Positions 50,586 through 59,724 of a stretch of DNA of 64,000 bases are shown one piece after another; the stretch's first letter is position 1, and every line of letters starts with the position of its first letter. Source of the stretch: CAZNXJ01 sp964577115 (GTDB lineage Bacteria; Planctomycetota; Planctomycetia; Pirellulales; Pirellulaceae); contig CAZNXJ010000014.1 of NCBI GenBank assembly GCA_964577115.1, positions 82,536 through 146,535 of the forward strand. The letters are read 5' to 3'. The translations under genes and the position numbers were made by a program. The notes under the pieces are model-generated. The model saw nothing but the letters and a program-made list of their open reading frames with translations. It ran no database searches and was not told where the DNA came from.

Positions 50586-53500
50586 TTGTCCGATTTCCGC
50601 CTTCGACGTCTGCTGACGGCGGAATCGTTACTTTCTCCTCCTCTTCAAGTCGAACCTTCCGAAGTGTTGGTGCAATCCAAAATTCGGTGGGCGGTCGTGG
50701 GAGTGCTGATCGCACTGGTTCTGCCGCTTGCCGGAGCGGCTGCCGCCGAGCGATTTGCGCCCTGGGGAGCGTTGGAGCTGGTTTCGCTCCATGCACTGCT
50801 CGAGACGGCGGGAGGCCTGATGGCGATCGCGATCGCCGCCATTCTACTCGTCGAGCATCCGCGGAAGACGAGTGAAGCGCATTATCCGGCGATGGCCTCG
50901 GCGCTGCTGGCCATGGGGAGCATGGATCTATTTCATGCGGCCCTACCGGCCGGGAACACATTTGTCTGGCTGCGCAGCACGGCGACACTTTCCGGCGGCC
51001 TGATCTTTGCGTGTGTCTGGACTTCGTCGATCGGAGGACAGCGCATCTTTGGACGCCGCACATGGGTGGCGCTCGCGGCCAGCGTCCTTTTCGCCGCGAC
51101 CTCATGCCTGTTCGGCGATCGACTGCCCGTGATGCTCGAGGCCGGCCGCTTCACTGAACTGGCTCGCGGAATGAACCTGGCCGGCGGCACCGGTTTTCTT
51201 GCGGCGACGGTGTTCTTTGCTCGCCGATTCGTGCGCATGGGCCACGACGAGGACTGGTTGTTTGCCATCCACACGGCGCTGCTGGGCGTCGGAGTCGTAT
51301 TGTTCGAGTGGTCGGCGCTGTGGCGTCCGGTCTGGTGGTGGTGGCACTTCGTACGGCTCGGAGCCTACGCCGCCGCACTTGCGTATGCGATGCGGGCGTA
51401 CGCCAGTGCCGAACGCAAATTGCTGAACCTGAACCGCGAACTCCGCGCGTCGAACCAGCGGCTCGACCAAACCGTCGTCACGCGCACGCGCGAGCTGCGA
51501 TTGAACGAGGAACGTTACGAACTGGCCGTGAAGGGCTCGACCGACGGTCTGTGGGATTGGAACATCCTGACCGACGACGTCTATTTCGCTCCTCGCTTCA
51601 AAGAGTTGCTGGGTTATCGCGACGACGAGATGCAAAACCAGTTCTCTGAGTTCGAGAAGCGGTTGCATCCCGACGATCGCGACGCGACGTTGACTGCCAT
51701 TCGCGAGCATCTCGAATCGGGTAAACCGTACGACGTCGAATATCGCCTGAAAGCGAAATCGGGCGAGTATCGCTGGTTCCGGGCGCGCGGACAGGCCATC
51801 TGGGACGAGTTCGGCCGAGCAACTCGGATGGCCGGTTCGATTACCGACGTTCATGATCGCAAGCTGACCGAAGAGGCACTCGAGCACGAGAAGTTTTTGC
51901 TTCAAACGCTGCTGACGTACCTTCCGGACGCGATCTATTTCAAGGATGCCGAAGGGCGGTTCCTGCGCGTTAGCGAGTCGTTGGCCAAACGTCTGGCGGC
52001 CGGCAGTCCGATCAACGTAGTCGGGCATACCGACGCCGAATTTTTCCCGGCTGACTATGCACAGCGCGCCGCGGAAGAAGAGCGGCAGCTGATGGTCACC
52101 GGTCAACCGCTGCTGGGCAAGGAGGAGCGACCGACCTGGCCCGATGGTACGCGGGCCGCCGTGCTGACGAACAAAATTCCTCTGCGTGACCGGCGCGGCG
52201 AGATCATCGGAACCTTCGGCATCTCGCATGATGTTACGGCGATCAAGCAGGCTGAAGAGCGGTTCCGATTGGTCGTCGATGCAACGCCGAATCCGATTCT
52301 CGTCGTGGATCGCGCCGGCATTGTGCAGATGGCCAATCAGGCCACGGCCGAGGTGTTCGGGTACTCGCCCGACGAGCTGATCGGCACGTCCTTCGAGATG
52401 TTGGTCGCCGAACGGCATCGCGCATCATACGCACGTGAACGCGAGCAGTATTTCAGCGATCCCAAGCCGCGCTGGCTCGGGCGCGATCGCGAGTGGTGGG
52501 GGAGACGGCGCGACGGGACCGAGTTTCCTGCCGAGATGGGAATTCGGCCGATTGCCCTGGCATCCGGCCCCCTGGTGCTGGTTAGTGTTTTCGACCTCAC
52601 CGTCCGGCGGCAGGCGGAAGAGGCGCTGCGGCAGGCGAAAGAAGCGGCCGAGCGCGCGAATCAGGCCAAGTCGGATTTTTTGGCCAACATGAGCCACGAA
52701 ATCCGCACGCCCATGAACGCGATCATCGGCATGTCGGAACTTGTGCTCGATACCGACCTGACGCCGCTCCAGCGCGACTACATCACCATCGTGCTCGAAT
52801 CGGCCGAATCGCTGCTTTCGGTGATCAACGAAATCCTCGACTTTTCGAAAATCGAAGCCGGCAAGCTGGAATTGTCGTCGGTGAACTTCGACCTGCGCGA
52901 GGAAGTCGGGGATAGCCTCAAGTCGCTCGCGCTGCGTGCCCACGCCAAAGGATTGGAGCTTGCCTGGCGCGTCGATCCGCAAGTGCCTCAGTTCCTGCGC
53001 GGCGATACGGTTCGCCTCCGCCAGGTGCTCGTTAACCTCGTCGGTAACGCGATCAAGTTCACGACGCGGGGCGAAATCCTCGTCAGCGTTTCGCTCGATC
53101 CGACGCAGCCGGGCAGTGCGCAAGGTGCAGCGAAGGACGCGACAGAACCGGGCGCGGGACAGCCCGTTACGCTTTTGTTCTCGGTGCGCGATACGGGAAT
53201 CGGCATCCCGGCAGACAAGATCGACGCGATCTTCCGGCCCTTCGAGCAGGCCGATTCCTCGACCACGCGCCGTTTTGGAGGGACGGGACTTGGCCTGGCG
53301 ATTACAACGCGGATCGTGCAGGCGATGCATGGCCGTATCTGGGTCGATAGCCAGCCGTCGCAAGGGAGCGTGTTCTACTTTACCGCGACGTTGCCGCGCG
53401 GCGAGGCGCCTGAGCTAACGCCGCTCGAGCTACCGCCCGACCTACACCAGGTGCCTGTGCTGGTGGTCGATGACAATGCGCTGAACCGCCGCATCCTTCG

Positions 53501-54644
53501 CGAGATGCTCGAGAGCTGGGGGATGCCGGTGACGACGGCTGAGAGTGGGCGCCAGGCGCTCGACATCCTTCCGCAGATGGTCGAAGAGCTCGGTACCGTG
53601 CCGCTCGTGCTGAGTGACGTGAACATGCCGGAGATGGACGGCTTTGATCTAACGCGTGCCCTCCGATCGATAAGCCGGTTGCGCGGTGCGGCCATTATTC
53701 TGCTGACTTCCGGAGGACGGCCCGGCGATATTGCTCGGTGCGAAGCGCTTGGCGTTCGCTGCCACTTGATGAAGCCCGTGAAACACTCCGAACTATTGCA
53801 GGCGATACTCGAGGCGGTGGGGCGGCCGCAGGCGCCGGCGGCGACGGAGCGTGCCGAGCCGCTCATGGCGCCGACAAAATCGCTGCGTATTCTTTTGGCC
53901 GAAGACGGCAAGACGAACCAGCGCCTCGCACAGGCGCTCCTCGAGAAGTGGGGCCATACCGTCACCATCGCGGACAATGGGGCGATTGCGGTCCAGCGGT
54001 GGAGCGAGCAGCCGTTCGACCTGGTGCTCATGGACGTGCAGATGCCAGAGATGGACGGATTCGAAGCCACACAGCGCATCCGTCAGCTCGAACGCGGAAC
54101 GGGTAGGCATACGCCGATCATCGCGATGACCGCCCGTGCTATGAAAGGTGACCGCGAAAAATGCCTGGAAGCAGGAATGGACGAATACGTCTCGAAACCG
54201 ATTCGCCAGCGCGAGCTGTACGCGGCGATTGCCCCGCTCTTAGCGGTCGATGCCGAGCCGCATCCGCAGCGACCTGAGCTCGCTGGGGACGAGCTCTCTG
54301 GGGAAGTGGTCAATTGGCAGGGGCTATTGGAACGCGTCGAAGGAGACCGCTCTCTGCTGAACGATCTGCTCGAAGACGCGGTTCGCGAGCTGCCGAGGAT
54401 GCTCAACAACTTGGAAGCATCTTTAACCGGCGAGGCGAGCGAAGAGGCACATCGAATCGCTCACACGATCAAGGGAACCTCCCGGTCGCTCGATATTGAC
54501 GCTATTGCTGCACGCGCCGAAGTGATCGAGCAGGCGGTCGTCGCTCATCAATACGAAATCGCTCGCGAAAACCTCCCCATGCTGCGCACATTGGTGGAAC
54601 GGGCGCTCGCGGAGTTCCAGGAACGGCTCGGCCGGCCGGCATGA
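50586..54644 (+). CDS. Large membrane hybrid sensor histidine kinase (MASE-PAS3-HisKA-REC-REC-Hpt)
   Basis: 1352 residues from a TTG at 50586; in-frame GTG codons at 50664 or 50670 are alternative starts, and none has a strong ribosome site. Seven or so membrane helices (about 30-265) form a MASE-type sensor. Then PAS (308-430), PAS (433-560), PAS (562-685), HisKA with H704 in 'MSHEIRTPMNAI', HATPase ('GIGIPADKIDAIFRPFEQAD'), receiver 1 (D1011 in 'LSDVNMPEMDG'), receiver 2 (D1150 in 'LMDVQMPEMDG'), and a C-terminal Hpt with H1293 in 'RIAHTIKG'. It can run a full phosphorelay within one chain, ending at an external receiver. Its stop overlaps the next gene's start by 4 bases. Confidence 0.93.
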   Translation: MSDFRLRRLLTAESLLSPPLQVEPSEVLVQSKIRWAVVGVLIALVLPLAGAAAAERFAPWGALELVSLHALLETAGGLMAIAIAAILLVEHPRKTSEAHYPAMASALLAMGSMDLFHAALPAGNTFVWLRSTATLSGGLIFACVWTSSIGGQRIFGRRTWVALAASVLFAATSCLFGDRLPVMLEAGRFTELARGMNLAGGTGFLAATVFFARRFVRMGHDEDWLFAIHTALLGVGVVLFEWSALWRPVWWWWHFVRLGAYAAALAYAMRAYASAERKLLNLNRELRASNQRLDQTVVTRTRELRLNEERYELAVKGSTDGLWDWNILTDDVYFAPRFKELLGYRDDEMQNQFSEFEKRLHPDDRDATLTAIREHLESGKPYDVEYRLKAKSGEYRWFRARGQAIWDEFGRATRMAGSITDVHDRKLTEEALEHEKFLLQTLLTYLPDAIYFKDAEGRFLRVSESLAKRLAAGSPINVVGHTDAEFFPADYAQRAAEEERQLMVTGQPLLGKEERPTWPDGTRAAVLTNKIPLRDRRGEIIGTFGISHDVTAIKQAEERFRLVVDATPNPILVVDRAGIVQMANQATAEVFGYSPDELIGTSFEMLVAERHRASYAREREQYFSDPKPRWLGRDREWWGRRRDGTEFPAEMGIRPIALASGPLVLVSVFDLTVRRQAEEALRQAKEAAERANQAKSDFLANMSHEIRTPMNAIIGMSELVLDTDLTPLQRDYITIVLESAESLLSVINEILDFSKIEAGKLELSSVNFDLREEVGDSLKSLALRAHAKGLELAWRVDPQVPQFLRGDTVRLRQVLVNLVGNAIKFTTRGEILVSVSLDPTQPGSAQGAAKDATEPGAGQPVTLLFSVRDTGIGIPADKIDAIFRPFEQADSSTTRRFGGTGLGLAITTRIVQAMHGRIWVDSQPSQGSVFYFTATLPRGEAPELTPLELPPDLHQVPVLVVDDNALNRRILREMLESWGMPVTTAESGRQALDILPQMVEELGTVPLVLSDVNMPEMDGFDLTRALRSISRLRGAAIILLTSGGRPGDIARCEALGVRCHLMKPVKHSELLQAILEAVGRPQAPAATERAEPLMAPTKSLRILLAEDGKTNQRLAQALLEKWGHTVTIADNGAIAVQRWSEQPFDLVLMDVQMPEMDGFEATQRIRQLERGTGRHTPIIAMTARAMKGDREKCLEAGMDEYVSKPIRQRELYAAIAPLLAVDAEPHPQRPELAGDELSGEVVNWQGLLERVEGDRSLLNDLLEDAVRELPRMLNNLEASLTGEASEEAHRIAHTIKGTSRSLDIDAIAARAEVIEQAVVAHQYEIARENLPMLRTLVERALAEFQERLGRPA

Positions 54645-55285
54645 GCGGCGACGAGTTACGGCCTGCACGGCTTACCATGACGAAACGACGGCCCGAAGAA
54701 ACTTGGATACTACGAGTTCCACTTCGCACGGTCCTGTTCGCGATCGGCTTTAGCGGGCTCGCATGGTACGCGATGCAAGCGGTTCACGAATTCGGGCACC
54801 TCGCTGGTGCATTCATGACAGGCGGCACCGTCCAGCGCGTCGTGCTCCACCCGCTCGCAATATCCCGCACTGACATCGCGCCGAATCCGCATCCGGTGAT
54901 TGTTCTATGGATGGGGCCCATGCTCGGCTGTTTACTGCCGTGCGTCCTGATGCTGTGCATCCCGATGCGTTGGGCACTTGTTCGAGCGTGCATGCAGGTG
55001 TTCGCCGGGTTCTGCCTCGTCGCGAATGGGCTTTATATCGCTGTCGGCGCCTTGGCAGGCATTGGCGACAGCCGGGATCTGCTACAGGCGGGCACACCGC
55101 GACCAATGCTGCTCGCGTTCGGCGCGCTCGCTGTTTGCCTCGGCTTCTGGCTCTGGCACCGCGTTGGCCCGCTGAGCCGTCTCGGAAAATACCCGCCGCC
55201 CGTGTCTCGACTGGCTGTCTACGCCGTCTGGGCGGCGCTGCTGAGCGCCACGGCGATGGGCTTTCTCCTTTCACCTCGAATTTAA
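54641..55285 (+). CDS. Multi-pass membrane protein with HEXXH motif (M50-like)
   Basis: 214 residues, about six membrane helices. Helix 1 ends in 'YAMQAVHEFGHLAGAFMTGG', an HEXXH zinc motif inside a membrane-embedded setting as in site-2 protease (M50) peptidases. A second metal-ligand segment (NPDG or similar) is not evident; instead a conserved-looking 'APNPHPVIVLWMGPMLGCL' follows, so it may be a degenerate or unusual member. Start at 54641 overlaps the kinase stop (ATGA), which suggests the two are coexpressed; a later ATG at 54677 is also possible. Confidence 0.68.
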   Translation: MSGDELRPARLTMTKRRPEETWILRVPLRTVLFAIGFSGLAWYAMQAVHEFGHLAGAFMTGGTVQRVVLHPLAISRTDIAPNPHPVIVLWMGPMLGCLLPCVLMLCIPMRWALVRACMQVFAGFCLVANGLYIAVGALAGIGDSRDLLQAGTPRPMLLAFGALAVCLGFWLWHRVGPLSRLGKYPPPVSRLAVYAVWAALLSATAMGFLLSPRI

Positions 55286-55515
55286 CCGTGAGAAGCGTTG
55301 CCGAAACATTCTCTCGACGTTCGCAGCGATCCAGTTCAATGCCGCTCTCCCGGTGCACGACCATGTCGAGCAACGGACGCCCAGCGGCGCGTTAGTTGCG
55401 GGGCTGGCAGGCGAGCGCACGGGCGCGGCCGGTGCGCTTGTACGTCAGCGGCGCAAGCGCGCGAGGGACGGCGGTGTTGAAGGGTAATGAACAGCACGAA
55501 GGCGGACGAGTAGCA

Positions 55516-56250
55516 ATGATGTGGCAGAGCATGGGACGAGTCGCGGCGGCAACGGCTCTGTTCGGAGTGGTACATAGCGCACTGGCCAGCCGAGCGGTCA
55601 AGCGAGTCGCCGCACGGGTTTGCGGCGAGCGTAATCGCAATGGATGGTACCGAGTGTTTTACATTGTGCAGTCACTCGGCACTTTCACGCTGCTTACTGC
55701 GTTTATCCGTCGTCAACCTGGTCGCGAGCTCTACCACATTCGGGGCCCCTGGGCGCTTGCCATGCACCTTTGCCAGTTCGCGATGTTCGGTGCCGCCGTG
55801 ATGGCCGCACGCGAGGTGGGGCTGCGGCGGATCACGGGCCTCGAAAGTGCTGCTGCATGGTTCGGCGAGGGGCCCGTTCCGCCCGAACCAGAAGCCCAGG
55901 GACCGGCGCTCGACCACAATGGCAAGCTGCACGTCGCCGGGCCGTTTACCGTCACGCGTCATCCGCTGAATGTAGCGCCCGTGCCCATCTTCTGGCTCTG
56001 GCCACGCATGACAACGAATCTGTTCGCCTTTAACACGATCGCAACCCTGTATCTGATCCTCGGCTCGCGCCACGAAGAAGCACGATTGCGTGCTGCGTAC
56101 GCAGCGCAGTACGAGGCCTATCAGCAGAGCGGAATACCATTCTACGGGATCGGCGTTCCCCAGCCGTTCGAGCCGCCGCGCCAAGATATCTCGCGGGCAG
56201 TAAGCGTCAACGGGCGCCCCAGGAGCCGCTCCGAAGACGTCGCCCAGTGA
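55516..56250 (+). CDS. Membrane protein of the NnrU / isoprenylcysteine methyltransferase-like family
   Basis: 244 residues from the ATG at 55516. Five or so membrane helices ('RVAAATALFGVVHSALASR', 'FYIVQSLGTFTLLTAFIR', 'LAMHLCQFAMFGAAVMAA'). The C-terminal part has the ICMT/PEMT-like pattern 'FTVTRHPLNVAPVPIFWLWP' (R-H-P) and 'LILGSRHEEARLRAAYAAQY' (EE-x-x-L...Y-x-x-Y). In that superfamily these bind S-adenosylmethionine's tail and substrate; NnrU relatives lack a proven enzymatic role. Stands alone with about 230 bases upstream free of genes. Confidence 0.75.
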   Translation: MMWQSMGRVAAATALFGVVHSALASRAVKRVAARVCGERNRNGWYRVFYIVQSLGTFTLLTAFIRRQPGRELYHIRGPWALAMHLCQFAMFGAAVMAAREVGLRRITGLESAAAWFGEGPVPPEPEAQGPALDHNGKLHVAGPFTVTRHPLNVAPVPIFWLWPRMTTNLFAFNTIATLYLILGSRHEEARLRAAYAAQYEAYQQSGIPFYGIGVPQPFEPPRQDISRAVSVNGRPRSRSEDVAQ

Positions 56251-56427
56251 CCGGATCGCGGCGTGCGTTTCACAGCTTGTAGAAATCTCTGCGACAGGTG
56301 CCGGGACGTCGAACTATAATCCGGCTCGTGACGCACCGGAGACGCGAACCTTCGCCCTCGTCACGGTGCGCGCCACTTCGCTGCGTGACGTATGCAGACT
56401 TTGATCGCCCGAGCCGGAGAGAAATCC

Positions 56428-57357
56428 ATGAAGTTGCGAAGAATCGTCGCGGGGCTCTGCTGCCTGTTCGTCTCGTGTGTTTGCCTGTCGGTCGATTCAC
56501 CTGCGACCGCTCAGCAGGCCGACCCTCCTGCGCCGACGGAAGCCAACGTGGCGTACGGACCGGACGAACGCCACGTGCTGGACTTCTGGAAGGCCGATGG
56601 CGAAGGGCCACGACCGCTTATGGTCTTCATTCACGGCGGAGGGTGGACGGCGGGAGATAAATCGATCCATGCGAAAGATGTTCCCGCCTTCTTGGAAAAA
56701 GGGATATCGTGCGCCGCGATCAATTACCGGCTGACAGGCAAGTATCCCTTACCGGCGCCCGTGCACGACGCCGCGCGAGCCATTCAATTTTTGCGAACCA
56801 AAGCTAGTGAATGGAACCTGCGTGCGGATCGCATCGCTGTGGCCGGCGGCAGTGCCGGCGCATGCACGTCGATGTGGTTGTTGCTACACGACGACCTGGC
56901 CGATCCCAATGCATCGGACCCTGTGCTGCGCCAATCGACACGCGTCATCGCGGCCGCTGCCGACGCGGGGCAGGTCTCCATCGATCCGCCGGTTATCCAA
57001 GAATGGCTCGGCCCTAAGGTACTCGAACACCGAATGATTTGGATGAGTGTTGGCGAACCGACGATGGCGGAGGCGTGGGCCAACTACGAGAAACACCGAG
57101 CGACCTACGTCGAATTCTCGCCCTACAACCATCTCGACGCCGACGATCCGCCGCTCTTCATGACGTACGGCAACAACATGAAGCTGCCATCGGAAGATGC
57201 GGGCCACGGGATCCATCATCCCGTTTACGGAGTCAAGATGAAGGAGAAGGCCGACCAGCTCGGCCACGAATGCTACCTGCTCATTCCCGGCGTCAGCGAA
57301 CCCACCGAGTATGGTAACTCGCAGGACTTCCTGATGGCCAAATTGTTAGCGCCCTAA
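56428..57357 (+). CDS. Exported alpha/beta hydrolase (esterase/lipase, BD-FAE-like)
   Basis: 309 residues from the ATG at 56428 (GGAGAG upstream). Signal peptide 'RRIVAGLCCLFVSCVCLSVD'. Oxyanion motif 'MVFIHGGGWTAGDKSIHAKD' (HGGG), nucleophile 'IAVAGGSAGACTSMWLLLHD' (GGSAG, Ser), and a late 'EYGNSQDFLMAKLLA' end. The catalytic acid and His would be in the region 'HLDADDPPLFMTYGNN' to 'GHGIHHPV'. A feruloyl- or acetylxylan-esterase type activity on plant or algal polysaccharides fits such exported hydrolases. Confidence 0.9.
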   Translation: MKLRRIVAGLCCLFVSCVCLSVDSPATAQQADPPAPTEANVAYGPDERHVLDFWKADGEGPRPLMVFIHGGGWTAGDKSIHAKDVPAFLEKGISCAAINYRLTGKYPLPAPVHDAARAIQFLRTKASEWNLRADRIAVAGGSAGACTSMWLLLHDDLADPNASDPVLRQSTRVIAAAADAGQVSIDPPVIQEWLGPKVLEHRMIWMSVGEPTMAEAWANYEKHRATYVEFSPYNHLDADDPPLFMTYGNNMKLPSEDAGHGIHHPVYGVKMKEKADQLGHECYLLIPGVSEPTEYGNSQDFLMAKLLAP

Positions 57358-57385
57358 CTTCGGCGCCGTCGCTGGCTTGCCGAAG
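57358..57385 (+). terminator. Small hairpin directly after the esterase stop
   Basis: CTTCGGC, 14-base loop, GCCGAAG: 7 base pairs, beginning one base past the TAA. No T run follows (ATAGGAGG), so only a weak candidate. Confidence 0.3.
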
Positions 57386-57496
57386 ATAGGAGGTGCTTCT
57401 CGCCCGATACGAGCTTCGATGGGGAGCAATGGTGCGGAGCAGTACCATCGACGCCGATTACGAAGGTTTCTGTTTTGCTAGGTGGAGCGCGCGTGC

Positions 57497-58567
57497 ATGT
57501 CGCTTGTCTGTTTGCTGGCTGTTGTCGTGGGAAGCGTTGTCGGGCTCGCTCGACCGAATGTCGAATTTCGCATCTTCCAGTTCCCGCCGGATCAAATTCC
57601 GCGGATTGATGGCGACGCGAGCGACTGGTCCATCGTGCCTGACTCGTACGCGATTGGAACGCGTGAGCTGCGCGAAACGGTCGTTGGCCTTGGAGATCAG
57701 CATGACCCAAAGAACCTCGACGTCACCGTCAAGGTCGGCTGGGTGAAAGGGCAGAATCACTTGTATTTTCTGTACGAGGCGTCCGACAACTATTGGGACT
57801 TCGCCCGTCCGGATCTGCACAACGACATTTTTGAAATCGTGGTGGACGGCGACCTGTCCGGTGGGCCCTTGATCCGGCAGATGCATCCGAACGAGTCGCT
57901 GCGCAATGGCTTCGATGCGCATCTGTCGTTCCATGGCGTCCACGCGCAGAATTATCACATTTTCACGCCGGCACGCGACAAGGATTGGGCCATGGTTTGG
58001 GGCTGCCAGCCCTGGGTCAAGCGGCTGCCCTACGCGAACGCAGCCTACCGCTACAACTTTCAGCCTGGCGAAAGCGGTAAGCTGACACTCGAGTTCTTCA
58101 TTACACCGTTTGACTACGCGCCCGCCGACGAATCACGGGCGGTGCCCACGAAGCTCGAAGACAACAAGATCATCGGTCTGTCATGGGCCGTGCTGGATTA
58201 CGACGACGAACAGGCCGAACGATACTCGGGGTTCTGGAACCTCTCGCACAAGACAACCATGTACGGCGACGCCTCGGATCTGGTGGCCTTTCGTTTGATG
58301 CCCTTGGAAAGCCATTTGCGGCGGCCGATCGAAGCCGACTGGGAGTTCACGGTGGTGGACCCGGCGAACCGCACGGTGGCGTTTCATGATCGTTCGTTCG
58401 GCGAGATTACAAGTTGGCGCTGGGATTTTGGCGACGGAGAAACCTCGACGGAGCAGCATCCTACGCACCGCTATGCGGCGGCTGGTGAATATATCGTCAT
58501 CCTCGATGTCGAGGGCCCTCAGGGGAAGGCGCGTCGTACAAAGGTTTGGGACGTGACCTTGCCCTGA
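57497..58567 (+). CDS. Exported protein with CBM9/DOMON-like N-terminal region and C-terminal PKD domain
   Basis: 356 residues from the ATG at 57497 (GGAG 9 bases upstream). Signal peptide 'MSLVCLLAVVVGSVVGLARP'. The first 270 residues ('PRIDGDASDWSIVPDSYAIG', 'VKVGWVKGQNHLYFLYEASD', 'DIFEIVVDGDLSGGPL') read as a carbohydrate-binding CBM9/DOMON-like beta-sandwich with the usual 'IDGDASDW' start. The C-terminal 75 residues are a PKD domain ('VVDPANRTVAFHDRSFGE', 'WRWDFGDGETSTEQHPTHRY'). Likely a secreted sugar-binding or adhesion protein. Confidence 0.83.
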   Translation: MSLVCLLAVVVGSVVGLARPNVEFRIFQFPPDQIPRIDGDASDWSIVPDSYAIGTRELRETVVGLGDQHDPKNLDVTVKVGWVKGQNHLYFLYEASDNYWDFARPDLHNDIFEIVVDGDLSGGPLIRQMHPNESLRNGFDAHLSFHGVHAQNYHIFTPARDKDWAMVWGCQPWVKRLPYANAAYRYNFQPGESGKLTLEFFITPFDYAPADESRAVPTKLEDNKIIGLSWAVLDYDDEQAERYSGFWNLSHKTTMYGDASDLVAFRLMPLESHLRRPIEADWEFTVVDPANRTVAFHDRSFGEITSWRWDFGDGETSTEQHPTHRYAAAGEYIVILDVEGPQGKARRTKVWDVTLP

Positions 58568-58632
58568 CGGTGAGCGGCACGCATCGACGATTCACGGGCT
58601 GTTCGCTGTTGACAGGCCTCCCCGTAACCAGT

Positions 58633-58649
58633 GCTTTGTATCGCAAAGT
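58633..58649. promoter_or_regulatory. Palindromic operator-like site, upstream copy
   Basis: GCTTTGTATCGCAAAGT: arms CTTTG / CAAAG with a 5-base centre. It is 39 bases before the GTG of the membrane-protein gene. It differs from the second copy at 59725-59741 at two positions only. Confidence 0.7.
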
Positions 58650-58687
58650 TATTGCCCGTGCTGTGACGCGACTTGAGGAGTGTCCGG

Positions 58688-59077
58688 GTGAAACTCGACG
58701 AAGTGCTGGATCAGATCGCGGAAGTCCGCTCGCAGCTGTCGCACGCCGAAACCTATCGTGGGTTCCGTTCGCGGACCGTCGCGTGTTTTGGCCTGCTCGG
58801 CTGCGCCGTGGCGGGGCTCCAGGCGAAGAGCATCCCCGAGCCACTCGAGCAGGTCACTGCATACGTTGCCCTGTGCACGGTCGTCGCCATGCTGTGTGTC
58901 GGGCTGATCGGCCTCGATCTTGCGCTGCGTTGGGCGGCGTCCGCGTCGCTGCTCCGGCGGCGGCTGATCCTGCTGGCTGTGCAGCAGTTCGTGCTCTGCC
59001 TATTTGTCGGTGCGATCATCACGGCGGTCATCGTCCGTCCGGCGCCGCGGGCGGCCGGCATGCTACCCGGTTTGTGA
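58688..59077 (+). CDS. Membrane protein N-terminal part, ended by an in-frame TGA
   Basis: 129 residues from the GTG at 58688 (GAGGAG 7 bases upstream). Soluble N-terminus 'KLDEVLDQIAEVRSQLSHAE', helix 'TVACFGLLGCAVAGL', two further helices ('VTAYVALCTVVAMLCVGLIG' and 'LLAVQQFVLCLFVGAIITAV'), ending MLPGL before the TGA at 59075-59077. The same frame then stays open for 75 codons with three more hydrophobic helices. So the functional protein is most likely about 205 residues, and the TGA is a nonsense mutation, a sequencing error or a recoded codon. No signal peptide; a polytopic membrane protein of unknown function. Confidence 0.75.
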   Translation: MKLDEVLDQIAEVRSQLSHAETYRGFRSRTVACFGLLGCAVAGLQAKSIPEPLEQVTAYVALCTVVAMLCVGLIGLDLALRWAASASLLRRRLILLAVQQFVLCLFVGAIITAVIVRPAPRAAGMLPGL

Positions 59078-59305
59078 ACGCTCGTATTCAGTCTCGGCGT
59101 CTTCGCCTTCTGCCGGCTCCTGCCGCCGAACATGGCGTGGGTGGGGTTCTATTACGTGGCGTCCGGTACCGTCGCATTGCTACTGGGAACCGGTCTCTAC
59201 GGACTTTCGCCGGGGTCGATGGTCGGTACGTTCGGCGTCGGCCAGCGTCTTGCCGCTGGAGGGCTGTATTACGCATTGGAGCGACATCATGAACCGACCG
59301 TCTGA
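59078..59305 (+). pseudogene. C-terminal continuation of the interrupted membrane protein
   Basis: In the same frame as 58688-59077, directly after its TGA: 75 codons reading TLVFSLGVFAFCRLLPPNMA, then 'WVGFYYVASGTVALLLGTGL' and 'GTFGVGQRLAAGGLYYALER', ending at TGA 59303-59305. Codon use and hydrophobic periodicity match the part upstream. There is no ribosome site to start it separately. It overlaps the ATG of the regulator (59289) by 17 bases, as coupled genes do. As far as I remember the family, a Trp follows LPGL in homologues, which would make this a TGG to TGA change; an alignment is needed. Confidence 0.7.
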
Positions 59306-59690
59306 CGAGGCGCGGCCGAGTGGCCAGTTCACGTTCGAAGGGTTGGATCGCGTGCTGCACGAGAAAGCTCGACTGGGCATTCTCAGTTCGTTGAAGGCGA
59401 ACCCTCTGGGACTGCTATTTACCGAACTCAACGAGCTGTGCCGGTTGACGGATGGAAATCTGAACCGGCACATGCAGGTGCTGATCGAAGCCGAGCTCGT
59501 GGAAGTTTGGAAAAACGTGCGTGGCAAGCGTACGCAGACGCTGGTGCGGCTGACTGAACGCGGTCGAAAACGTTTCATGCAGTACATCGAGGTGTTTGAG
59601 CAGATCGTCAGCGAAGCGCCCCAGGCTTCGAAGTTCCGCACGCCGAGCGCGAAGGGAGCTCGGGGTCAATGGGACTGGTCGAGCGGCTGA
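59289..59690 (+). CDS. Winged-helix transcriptional regulator (HTH_27/MarR-like)
   Basis: 133 residues from the ATG at 59289 (TGGAG 7 bases upstream). Pattern of the winged-helix regulators: 'GLDRVLHEKARLGILSSLKA', then 'LFTELNELCRLTDGNLNRHM', 'LIEAELVEVWKNVRGKRTQT', 'VRLTERGRKRFMQYIEVFEQ'. This matches the PF13601-like family (one HTH and a wing, dimer). Such genes are commonly paired with a membrane protein, as here. Palindromes ACTTTG-N5-CAAAGT on both sides (58633 and 59725) are the likely binding sites, implying autoregulation (inference). Confidence 0.88.
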   Translation: MNRPSDEARPSGQFTFEGLDRVLHEKARLGILSSLKANPLGLLFTELNELCRLTDGNLNRHMQVLIEAELVEVWKNVRGKRTQTLVRLTERGRKRFMQYIEVFEQIVSEAPQASKFRTPSAKGARGQWDWSSG

Positions 59691-59724
59691 GCGGACCGGG
59701 ATGGCTTTTTTTATTAGCACATTC

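Noticed and set aside
51102..52418. 438-residue open frame antisense to the large hybrid kinase
   Set aside because: Lies fully under PAS and sensor domains of the real gene; composition is random.
55155..55168. Sigma-54-like TGGCACCGCGTTGGC with GG-N10-GC spacing
   Set aside because: Inside the HEXXH membrane protein gene, and the -12 box reads TTGGC rather than TTGC.
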